Source of the DNA: Flavobacteriales bacterium
GTDB taxonomy: Bacteria; Bacteroidota; Bacteroidia; Flavobacteriales; Crocinitomicaceae
DNA: 6,460 bases
Direction of reading: 5' to 3'
Assembly: GCA_947375085.1 (NCBI GenBank)
Contig: CANCEQ010000175.1
Coordinates: forward strand, 1-6,460
Made by a program: the position numbers and the translations under genes. Shown piece by piece: positions 1-6,460 of this stretch. Each line of letters begins with the position of its first letter. Position 1 is the stretch's first letter. A model generated the notes under the pieces. The model saw nothing but the letters and a program-made list of their open reading frames with translations. It was not told the DNA's origin and did no database searches.

Positions 1-96
1 CTCTAATCTTAAAGCGCGTTCAGATTCTAGTTGAGAATACAAAGCTTTGCATTTCAACCGGATACCATCAATAATATGCTGAATTTTTTCGGTCAT
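1..96 (-). CDS. Hypothetical small protein, N-terminal fragment cut by the window edge
   Basis: An ATG at 96-94 on the minus strand opens a frame that stays open to base 1, giving 32 residues that begin MTEKIQHIIDGIRLKCKALY. The start is well bounded: an in-frame TAA lies at 120-118 with no ATG, GTG or TTG codon in between, and a good Bacteroidota promoter sits just upstream. The visible part is charged and looks helical, with Leu/Ile spaced as in an amphipathic or coiled-coil helix; there is no signal peptide or membrane segment. I do not recognise a named family. From memory of flavobacterial gene order, a short coiled-coil protein in this place next to an M23 peptidase often precedes zapA and rny (ribonuclease Y), but those genes are not in the window, so this is inference. 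The reading frame itself is fairly certain; the function is unknown. Confidence 0.72.
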   Translation of the reverse strand, partial: MTEKIQHIIDGIRLKCKALYSQLESERALRLE

Positions 97-112
97 TGTT
101 TTCGACTTTCCA

Positions 113-142
113 CAAAATTAACAATGTAGGGTAAAATAACAA
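113..142 (-). promoter_or_regulatory. Bacteroidota-type promoter for the left-edge gene
   Basis: On the minus strand a TTG (142-140) is followed by a 19-base spacer and then TAATTTTG (120-113). This is an exact fit to the Bacteroidota primary sigma factor consensus, TTTG/TTG at -33 and TAnnTTTG at -7, with the usual spacing near 19. Transcription would begin about 5-8 bases downstream, near 105-108, leaving a leader of only about 10 bases before the ATG at 96. The match and its placement directly ahead of a bounded start codon support each other. No operator or riboswitch fits in so short a leader. Confidence 0.7.
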
Positions 143-184
143 CATTTTAAGGCATTCTTTTTATGTATTTTTTTAAAAAAGCAG

Positions 185-192
185 TATTTTTG
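185..192 (+). promoter_or_regulatory. Possible -7 element (TAnnTTTG) for the M23 peptidase gene
   Basis: TATTTTTG is an exact match to the Bacteroidota -7 consensus TAnnTTTG, but it ends only 4 bases before the ATG at 197. I see no TTG or TTTG at the matching -33 position (about 160-168). If real, the transcript would start at or within a few bases of the ATG and be essentially leaderless. The gene is divergent from its left neighbour, so it needs a promoter somewhere in 97-196, and this is the only consensus -7 box I found there on the plus strand. The AT-richness of the region makes a chance match quite possible. Confidence 0.3.
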
Positions 193-196
193 GTAA

Positions 197-1879
197 ATGA
201 GGCTATATATATTTCTTCTATTTTTAATCGTTTTTAATTCAAAAAAAATAATTTGTCAAGTTGATAGCTTGTACAATTATTACCCTCCTTTAGATATTCC
301 TTTAGTTTTATCCGCAAATTTTGGTGAACTAAGGCCGAATCATTTTCATATGGGGTTGGATTTTAAGACAAATGGAAAAGAAGGACTAAAAATATTTGCC
401 ATTGAGGATGGATATGTATCTAGAATTAAAGTTTCAGCATTTGGATACGGAAAAGTAATATACATAAATCATCCAAATGGTATTACAAGTGTTTATGCAC
501 ACTGCAGTCTATTATTGGGTAAAATTGATTCAATTGTCAAATTAACACAAGAAAAAAATCAAAATTTTGAAGTTGAAATTTTTCCTCTTGAAGATGAAAT
601 TCAATTAAAAAAAGGAGAGAATTTTGCTCTATCTGGAAATACTGGGAGCTCAACTGCACCACATTTACACTTTGAATTACGAAATACCAAAACTGAAACA
701 GCTCTAAACCCTCTGAAATTTGGTTTTGACATCGTAGACTCTAAACCACCTGAAATTAAAAATATTAAATTATATGGACTAACCAAAGAAGGGTATCGAA
801 TATTTGGTAAGTCAAAAATATTACCTGTAAACAAAGGTAAATTCGGATACTATATAGGAGGAGATTTTACATCTATACCATCTGATTTTTATTATAAAGA
901 TGGTGGACTTGGTTTAGCATTTGAAACGAGCGATCACTACGATCTTGCAAATAACCCACTAGGAATATATAAAAGCCTATTAATCGTAAATCAGGACACC
1001 ATTTTTGGACATAAAATTGACAGTGTTTCTTTTGAGACTACAAAACATATTAATTCACATTCTGATTATGAAGAATTTACTATAAATAAAAGGAAATTTC
1101 AAAAATCATTTCGAACTCAAGAAAACCCACTAACCTTTTATTTAAATGACAGTTTAGGTTTGATAAAAATAAATATGAAGGATACGCTTCAAATTCATTA
1201 TATAACAGAAGATTCTAAAAAAAACACGAGTGAAATTAAATTTAAACTTACGCGTTCAGATGGATTAGAATTAAAAGAAAATAATTTGAACACTAATGAA
1301 TATTTATATCCAAATAAATCCTTTGAATATAAAACAGAATTAGTTTCAGTTACTATTCCTGAAGGTTGTATTTATGAGCCAATTTTAAAAAAAATCAATA
1401 CAAAAAATGGCTTTTCAATAGCTTCTTCATCAACCCCCATTCAAAAAACAGTAAAAATTTCCTTACCAATAAATTCACCTAAATACCCTATCGAAAAATA
1501 TTATATAGCATCTAACTCAAACTTTTTATCTACTAAATATTCAAATGGTTGGTTATATGCTGAAGCAAAAAACCTTGGTCAATATTCAATAAAAATTGAT
1601 ACCATAGCACCTGTAATTATTCCTCTTAATTTTCTTAAAACAGATACTCTGATAAAAAAAGAAATTTTACAATGGAAGATTAAAGATGAAAAATCAAATC
1701 TATCAAATTATGACTTATTTATAGATAGTAATTGGGTATTATTACAATATGAATCAAAAGGTAGTTATGCTTTTTATATGCGTCCTAAAACATTTATAGG
1801 TAAGCATCATTTAAAAATTGTCGCCAAAGATAATTGTAAAAATGAAGCAATCTGGGAAGAGGAAATAACTTTTGAATAA
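197..1879 (+). CDS. Secreted M23 (LytM/lysostaphin-type) family zinc metallopeptidase
   Basis: This 560-residue protein is an M23 endopeptidase, a family that cleaves peptide cross-links or stems of peptidoglycan, or acts as a wall-hydrolase regulator. All catalytic-site motifs are intact: H51-x3-D55 (HMGLD), H102 in a YAH motif, and H156-x-H158 in TAPHLHFE, which match the LytM zinc ligands and catalytic histidine. The core spans about residues 33-175. The remainder, about 180-560, is beta-rich with no family I can name; residues about 467-560 (from DTIAPVI) resemble an Ig-like fold. A hydrophobic segment (residues 3-13) marks an export signal, so the protein should reach the periplasm or cell surface. 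C20 is not in a good lipobox (KIIC, with Ile at -1), so a lipoprotein is unlikely. The start is firm because an in-frame TAA lies immediately before the ATG and the next Met is residue 52, inside the active-site motif. Length and arrangement are usual for flavobacterial homologues. Exact substrate is unknown. Confidence 0.93.
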   Translation: MRLYIFLLFLIVFNSKKIICQVDSLYNYYPPLDIPLVLSANFGELRPNHFHMGLDFKTNGKEGLKIFAIEDGYVSRIKVSAFGYGKVIYINHPNGITSVYAHCSLLLGKIDSIVKLTQEKNQNFEVEIFPLEDEIQLKKGENFALSGNTGSSTAPHLHFELRNTKTETALNPLKFGFDIVDSKPPEIKNIKLYGLTKEGYRIFGKSKILPVNKGKFGYYIGGDFTSIPSDFYYKDGGLGLAFETSDHYDLANNPLGIYKSLLIVNQDTIFGHKIDSVSFETTKHINSHSDYEEFTINKRKFQKSFRTQENPLTFYLNDSLGLIKINMKDTLQIHYITEDSKKNTSEIKFKLTRSDGLELKENNLNTNEYLYPNKSFEYKTELVSVTIPEGCIYEPILKKINTKNGFSIASSSTPIQKTVKISLPINSPKYPIEKYYIASNSNFLSTKYSNGWLYAEAKNLGQYSIKIDTIAPVIIPLNFLKTDTLIKKEILQWKIKDEKSNLSNYDLFIDSNWVLLQYESKGSYAFYMRPKTFIGKHHLKIVAKDNCKNEAIWEEEITFE

Positions 1880-1910
1880 AAAGATTTTGGGTATAAGAAT
1901 ACCCAAAATC
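1878..1910 (-). terminator. Rho-independent terminator between convergent genes, best for DUF3467
   Basis: A perfect 12-bp inverted repeat (1883-1894 pairing with 1899-1910) encloses a 4-base loop. Read on the minus strand, the stem is followed by five T (1882-1878), which overlap the stop codon of the M23 gene, and it begins 8 bases past the DUF3467 stop codon. Read on the plus strand it lies 3 bases past the peptidase stop, but the following bases are AAATTCTATT, a poor U-tract. It is therefore a good terminator for the minus strand and a plausible but weaker, bidirectional one for the plus strand. Confidence 0.82.
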
Positions 1911-1918
1911 AAATTCTA

Positions 1919-2230
1919 TTATGCTTGTGTTGTTGGTGTACCAAAATTCATTGGCGGCATTCCTTGAATATCAATATCTTCAATAATACCAAAAGTTTGC
2001 TCGTATTTTTGAATATTTTCAATCAATGCATGCATAAATCTTTTTGCATTTTGAGGAGTCATTATAACTCTTGATCTAACTTTACCTTTTGGCATTCCAG
2101 GCATCATTTGAATGAAATCACTCACTACTTCAGTAGGTGAATGTGTAATTATAGCTAAGTTAGAATAAACTCCTAAAGCTATTTCCTCACTCAATTCAAT
2201 ATTTACTTGATTTTCATTATCGTTTTCCAT
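1919..2230 (-). CDS. DUF3467 domain-containing protein
   Basis: This 103-residue acidic protein has the hallmarks of the DUF3467 family: the segment SNLAIITHSPTEVVSDFI (about residues 23-40), the PGMPKGKVRSRVIMTPQNAKR block (about 44-64), and a final helix with KYEQTFG (about 75-81). The family is small, widespread in Bacteroidota and without an established function to my knowledge. There is no signal peptide or membrane segment, so it is probably cytoplasmic. The C-terminal tail (about 88-103) is rich in Met, Pro, Gly and Thr and likely disordered. The ATG at 2230-2228 is the only reasonable start, since an in-frame TAG lies at 2242-2240. The gene follows rpoC on the same strand after 60 bp, with a terminator hairpin in the gap, and ends at another terminator. 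Its position next to rpoC hints at a role linked to transcription, but this is inference only. Confidence 0.92.
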   Translation of the reverse strand: MENDNENQVNIELSEEIALGVYSNLAIITHSPTEVVSDFIQMMPGMPKGKVRSRVIMTPQNAKRFMHALIENIQKYEQTFGIIEDIDIQGMPPMNFGTPTTQA

Positions 2231-2241
2231 ACTATAAATCT

Positions 2242-2271
2242 AAAAAAAGGGGCTACAAATGCAGCCCCTTT
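2242..2271 (-). terminator. Strong rho-independent terminator after rpoC
   Basis: On the minus strand, 2271-2263 (three A-U pairs, then GGGGCT on the opposite arm) pairs with 2254-2246 to give a perfect 9-bp stem with a GC-rich core. The 8-base loop can close further by one C-G pair after a mismatch. The stem runs straight into seven T (2248-2242), the outer ones shared with the base of the stem. It begins 19 bases after the rpoC stop codon. Read on the plus strand it is followed by TTTATATAATT, a weak U-tract, so it is directional. It stops just 11 bases before the DUF3467 start codon, so DUF3467 would depend on read-through or a separate promoter. Confidence 0.85.
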
Positions 2272-2290
2272 ATATAATTAATTCTAATTA

Positions 2291-5200
2291 TTATTTTTCT
2301 GAGATCGCTTCTAAATCTTCTTTAGATGCAACAACCATATTTTGGAATTGTCTAACACCCGTTCCTGCTGGAATTAAATGTCCTACAATTACGTTTTCTT
2401 TCAATCCTAATAAATTATCAACTTTACCAGCTAATGCCGCTTCGTTTAATACTTTAGTAGTTTCTTGGAAAGAAGCTGCTGAAATAAATGATTTAGTTTG
2501 AAGAGAAGCTCTTGTGATACCTTGTAATAAAGGTGTTGAAGTTGCTGGAATAGCATCTCTTGCCTCAACCAATTGTTTATCAACTCGTTTCAATTGAGAG
2601 TTTTCATCTCTTAAAGCACGAGCAGAAACAATCTGACCTGGTTTCAATGCTGTTGAATCACCTGCATCTACAACAACTTTCATTCCGTAAATCGCATCAT
2701 TCTCTTCCATGATATCAACTTTACGAGCTGATTGTCCTTCTAAGAATTTAGTATCTCCTGCATCAATCACTTCAGATTTCAACATCATTTGACGTACGAT
2801 AACTTCGAAGTGTTTATCATTGATTTTCACACCTTGTAAACGGTATACCTCTTGAATCTCATTAACAATGTACTCTTGTACTTTTGTAGGACCTTCAATG
2901 TTTAATATATCGTTTGGTGTAATCGCTCCATCAGATAAAGGTTGTCCAGCACGTACAAAGTCATTTTCTTGAACTAAAATATGTTTAGAAAGTGGAACTA
3001 AATATTTACGAACATCTCCAGCTTTTGAAGTAATTTGAATCTCACGATTACCACGTTTGATTTTACCATATTCAGCAATACCATCGATTTCAGAAACTAC
3101 AGCAGGGTTAGAAGGGTTACGTGCTTCAAATAACTCAGTTACACGTGGAAGACCTCCTGTGATATCTCCAGTTTTACCAGCTGTACGTGGTATTTTAACT
3201 AAGATTTCACCTGCTTCAATTTTATCTCCATCTTTTACAGAAACGTGAGCATTTACAGGTAAACTGTACTCTCTCAATATTTCATTTGTTTTTGCATCAA
3301 CAATATGAATAGATGGATTTTTCTTTTTATCTCTTGATTCGATAATTACTTTCTCAGCAAAACCTGTTTGCTCATCAACTTCTTCACGACAAGTAATACC
3401 TTCTGTAATATTATCAAATAAAACTTTACCATTTACTTCAGAAACGATAACCGCGTTATATTGATCCCATTTACAAATTACATCTCCTTTTTTAATTTTT
3501 CCATTTCCAGGAACAACTAATTCAGATCCGTAAGGAATATTTGTATTCATTAATACAATTCCTGTTTTCTCATCAGTAATTTTCAATTCAGCAGAACGAC
3601 CAACTACTACAACTTTCGTTGTACCATCGCTGTTTTTCTTCTCAATTGTTCTTAATTCTTCAATATCAAGACGACCAGTAGCTTTTGCTTTTAAATCAGA
3701 TTCAGAACCTGTATTAGAAGCAGTACCCCCAACGTGGAAAGTACGTAAAGTTAACTGTGTTCCTGGCTCACCAATTGATTGAGCTGCAACAACACCAACT
3801 GAATCACCTCTTTGAGCTAATCTATGGTTTGATAAGTTTCTACCGTAACATTTAGCACAAACTCCTCTTTGCATCTCACAAGTTAATACCGAACGAATTT
3901 CAACTTCATCAATACCAACTTTTTCAATTAATGCAGCAACATCTTCAACAATTAATTCACCAGCAGAAACAATCACTTCTTGTGTTTCTGGATGAAGAAT
4001 ATCATGAACAGAAGTTCTACCTAAAATTCTATCGTATAAAGGTTCAACGATATCATCATTTTTCATTAAAGCTGTAGCCATTAATCCTCTCAATGTTCCA
4101 CAATCTTCAATGTTAATAATAACATCTTGAGCAACATCAACTAAACGACGTGTAAGGTAACCAGCATCAGCCGTTTTCAAGGCTGTATCCGCTAAACCTT
4201 TACGAGCACCGTGAGTAGAAATAAAGTACTCTAAAATTGATAATCCTTCTTTAAAGTTAGATAAAATTGGATTTTCAATAATATCTTGTGAAGAAGCACC
4301 TGATTTTTGAGGTTTTGCCATCAATCCCCTCATACCTGATAACTGACGAATTTGTTCTTTAGAACCCCTTGCACCAGAATCGTACATCATGTAGATTGAG
4401 TTAAATCCTTGCATATCATTTTTCAATTGATCCATCAAAATGTTAGTCAATCTAGAATTAGTATGCGTCCAAATATCAATAATCTGATTATAACGTTCGT
4501 TATTAGTAATTAAACCCATGTTATAATTAGACAATACTTCATTTGCCTCAACTTCAGCTTTTGCAACTAAAGTTTCTTTTTCTTTAGGGATGATAATATC
4601 TTCTAAATTGAAAGATAAACCACCTTTGAATGCCATTTGGAATCCAATTTCTTTAATATCATCCAAGAATTGAGCAGTACGAGAAGTACCAGAAACTTTT
4701 AATACATTTCCAATAATATCTCTTAAAGCTTTCTTAGTTAATACATCATTGATATAACCAACTTCTCTAGGTACTAATTCATTAAATAAAACTCTACCAC
4801 AAGTAGTCTCAATCATCATTAATGTAGGTACACCATTTTCATCTAAATCGTAAGATTTAACTTTAATGTGTGCATGTAGATCTAATTTTTTCTCATTGTA
4901 AGCGATAGTTACCTCTTCTGGAGAATAAAAAATAGAATCTTCACCTTTCATTTTGTATTCGTCTGTAGATCTTTTACCTTTAGTAATATAGTAAAGACCT
5001 AAAACCATATCCTGAGATGGTACAGCAATCGGAGCACCATTAGCAGGATTCAAAATGTTATGAGAAGCCAACATCAATAACTGAGCTTCCAAGATTGCAG
5101 CATTACCTAATGGTAAATGAACCGCCATTTGGTCACCGTCGAAATCGGCATTGAAAGCTGTTGTTACCAAAGGATGTAAACGAATTGCTTTACCTTCGAT

Positions 5201-6460
5201 TAATTTTGGTTGGAAAGCTTGAATACCCAATCTGTGAAGAGTTGGTGCTCTATTCAAAAGAACAGGATGTCCTTTCAAAATACTTTCTAAAATATCCCAA
5301 ACTACAGGCTCTTTTTTATCAACTATTTTTTTAGCAGATTTTACTGTTTTTACAATTCCTCTTTCAATTAATTTTCTAATAATGAAAGGTTTGTAAAGTT
5401 CAGCTGCCATATTTTTAGGCAATCCACATTCGTGTAATTTTAAATCCGGTCCAACGACAATTACAGAACGAGCTGAATAATCAACACGTTTTCCAAGTAA
5501 ATTTTGACGGAAACGACCTTGCTTACCTTTTAATGAATCAGATAAAGATTTTAAAGGTCTGTTTGATTCTGTTTTAACCGCACTAGATTTTCTAGAATTG
5601 TCAAATAATGAATCTACAGATTCTTGAAGCATACGTTTCTCGTTTCGTAAAATTACTTCAGGTGCTTTAATTTCAATTAAACGTTTCAAACGGTTGTTAC
5701 GTATAATAACACGTCTGTATAAATCATTTAAATCTGAAGTTGCAAAACGACCTCCATCCAATGGAACTAAAGGACGTAATTCTGGTGGAATAACAGGTAC
5801 AACCTTAACAACCATCCATTCTGGACGATTCTCAATTCTTTCCTGAGATTCACGCATAGATTCAACAACTTGAAGTCTTTTCAAAGCCTCATTTTTACGC
5901 TGCATAGACGTTTCCGTATTTGCTTGGTGACGTAAATCATAAGAAGTTTGAATTAAATCCATCGTTTTCAACAAATCATAAAGTGCTTCAGCACCCATTT
6001 TTGCGATAAACTTATTAGGATCTGTATCTTCTAAATATTGATTTTCTTTTGGTAAAGTATCTAAAATATCTAAATACTCTTCCTCCATTAAAAAATCAAG
6101 ACGTTTCAATTCTGAACCATCAGTATTAGTAGCTATACCACCTTGGATAACAACAAATCTTTCATAATAAATGATTTGATCCAACTTTTTAGTTGGTAAT
6201 CCAAGTAAATAACCAATTTTATTAGGTAAAGAACGGAAGTACCAAATATGTGCAACAGGAACAACTAATGAAATATGTCCCATACGCTCACGACGTACTT
6301 TTTTCTCTGTAACCTCAACACCACAACGGTCACAAACGATTCCTTTATATCGGATTCGTTTGTATTTACCACAGTGACATTCATAATCTTTTACAGGACC
6401 AAAAATTCTCTCACAAAACAAACCATCTCTTTCTGGTTTGTATGTACGATAATTAATAGT
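2291..6460 (-). CDS. rpoC: DNA-directed RNA polymerase subunit beta', 5' end outside the window
   Basis: This is the largest subunit of the core RNA polymerase, which carries the catalytic magnesium for RNA synthesis. The window encodes 1389 residues, from [13 protein letters not shown] to the stop at 2293-2291. The frame is open to base 6460, and an internal TTG at 6421 is not the true start; family members run to about 1430 residues, so about 40 N-terminal residues are missing. Numbering from the first residue in the window: the N-terminal zinc site is C28, C30, C43, C46; the magnesium-binding NADFDGD motif has D439, D441, D443 (bases 5146-5132); the bridge helix is at about 742-777; the second zinc site is C787, C861, C868, C871, with the same spacing as in E. 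coli; and the trigger loop has R906 and H909. A roughly 180-residue insertion in the trigger loop (about 916-1094) resembles proteobacterial SI3. No frameshift or missing catalytic residue is seen. rpoB is expected just upstream, outside the window; DUF3467 follows. Confidence 0.99.
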   Translation of the reverse strand, partial: TINYRTYKPERDGLFCERIFGPVKDYECHCGKYKRIRYKGIVCDRCGVEVTEKKVRRERMGHISLVVPVAHIWYFRSLPNKIGYLLGLPTKKLDQIIYYERFVVIQGGIATNTDGSELKRLDFLMEEEYLDILDTLPKENQYLEDTDPNKFIAKMGAEALYDLLKTMDLIQTSYDLRHQANTETSMQRKNEALKRLQVVESMRESQERIENRPEWMVVKVVPVIPPELRPLVPLDGGRFATSDLNDLYRRVIIRNNRLKRLIEIKAPEVILRNEKRMLQESVDSLFDNSRKSSAVKTESNRPLKSLSDSLKGKQGRFRQNLLGKRVDYSARSVIVVGPDLKLHECGLPKNMAAELYKPFIIRKLIERGIVKTVKSAKKIVDKKEPVVWDILESILKGHPVLLNRAPTLHRLGIQAFQPKLIEGKAIRLHPLVTTAFNADFDGDQMAVHLPLGNAAILEAQLLMLASHNILNPANGAPIAVPSQDMVLGLYYITKGKRSTDEYKMKGEDSIFYSPEEVTIAYNEKKLDLHAHIKVKSYDLDENGVPTLMMIETTCGRVLFNELVPREVGYINDVLTKKALRDIIGNVLKVSGTSRTAQFLDDIKEIGFQMAFKGGLSFNLEDIIIPKEKETLVAKAEVEANEVLSNYNMGLITNNERYNQIIDIWTHTNSRLTNILMDQLKNDMQGFNSIYMMYDSGARGSKEQIRQLSGMRGLMAKPQKSGASSQDIIENPILSNFKEGLSILEYFISTHGARKGLADTALKTADAGYLTRRLVDVAQDVIINIEDCGTLRGLMATALMKNDDIVEPLYDRILGRTSVHDILHPETQEVIVSAGELIVEDVAALIEKVGIDEVEIRSVLTCEMQRGVCAKCYGRNLSNHRLAQRGDSVGVVAAQSIGEPGTQLTLRTFHVGGTASNTGSESDLKAKATGRLDIEELRTIEKKNSDGTTKVVVVGRSAELKITDEKTGIVLMNTNIPYGSELVVPGNGKIKKGDVICKWDQYNAVIVSEVNGKVLFDNITEGITCREEVDEQTGFAEKVIIESRDKKKNPSIHIVDAKTNEILREYSLPVNAHVSVKDGDKIEAGEILVKIPRTAGKTGDITGGLPRVTELFEARNPSNPAVVSEIDGIAEYGKIKRGNREIQITSKAGDVRKYLVPLSKHILVQENDFVRAGQPLSDGAITPNDILNIEGPTKVQEYIVNEIQEVYRLQGVKINDKHFEVIVRQMMLKSEVIDAGDTKFLEGQSARKVDIMEENDAIYGMKVVVDAGDSTALKPGQIVSARALRDENSQLKRVDKQLVEARDAIPATSTPLLQGITRASLQTKSFISAASFQETTKVLNEAALAGKVDNLLGLKENVIVGHLIPAGTGVRQFQNMVVASKEDLEAISEK

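Noticed and set aside
254..256. Cys20 of the M23 peptidase as a lipoprotein attachment site
   Set aside because: The preceding residues KII do not fit a lipobox, which needs a small residue directly before the Cys.
601..834. Open frame of 77 codons on the minus strand inside the M23 gene
   Set aside because: It lies wholly within the catalytic-domain coding region and its translation has no recognisable features; it is a shadow of the real gene.
2256..2263. Minus-strand TGCATTTG as a -7 promoter box for DUF3467
   Set aside because: It mismatches TAnnTTTG at the second base, lies in the terminator loop and has no TTG about 19 bases upstream.
2274..2291. Seven-base AT-only inverted repeat (ATAATTA / TAATTAT) after rpoC
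   Set aside because: It contains no G-C pair and is the sort of palindrome expected by chance in AT-rich intergenic DNA.
2259..2501. Open frame of 80 codons on the plus strand over the rpoC 3' end
   Set aside because: Antisense to the highly conserved rpoC C-terminus and starting in the terminator loop; no family features.
3057..3248. Open frame of 63 codons on the plus strand within rpoC
   Set aside because: Antisense to conserved rpoC sequence; a chance open frame.
6419..6421. TTG as a possible start codon of rpoC
   Set aside because: The frame continues upstream to the window end as [13 protein letters not shown], which is conserved beta' sequence, so the gene is simply cut by the window.

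Overview
The window looks like core chromosome of a low-GC Bacteroidota, most likely a member of the Flavobacteriaceae (Flavobacterium-like). The grounds are the recognisable flavobacterial RNA polymerase beta' subunit, a DUF3467 protein directly downstream of it, an M23 peptidase of the type usual in flavobacteria, a TTG-N19-TAnnTTTG promoter instead of a sigma70 -35/-10 pair, and no clear Shine-Dalgarno sequences. No mobile element, CRISPR array, tRNA or rRNA is visible.

Layout from left to right. Positions 1-96 (minus strand) hold the first 32 codons of a small gene cut by the window edge. A good Bacteroidota promoter for it lies at 113-142. A 100-bp divergent intergenic region separates it from a plus-strand gene (197-1879) for a secreted M23/LytM-type zinc metallopeptidase with a long beta-rich C-terminal half. 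That gene converges on a small minus-strand DUF3467 gene (1919-2230); a perfect 12-bp hairpin lies between the two. Upstream of DUF3467, after a 60-bp gap containing a strong rho-independent terminator, is rpoC (2291 to beyond 6460, minus strand), which lacks only about 40 N-terminal codons outside the window.

How the genes relate. rpoC and DUF3467 are co-oriented and probably form the distal end of an rpoB-rpoC transcription unit. DUF3467 would be expressed by read-through of the intervening terminator or from a promoter I could not identify. The M23 peptidase probably acts on peptidoglycan in the envelope and is transcribed independently. The left-edge gene heads another transcription unit leaving the window.

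I found no convincing new biological system. The points most worth a second look are the terminator placed just before the DUF3467 start codon, the DUF3467-rpoC linkage itself, and the unusual signal-peptide region of the peptidase. No gene-free stretch exceeds about 100 bp.
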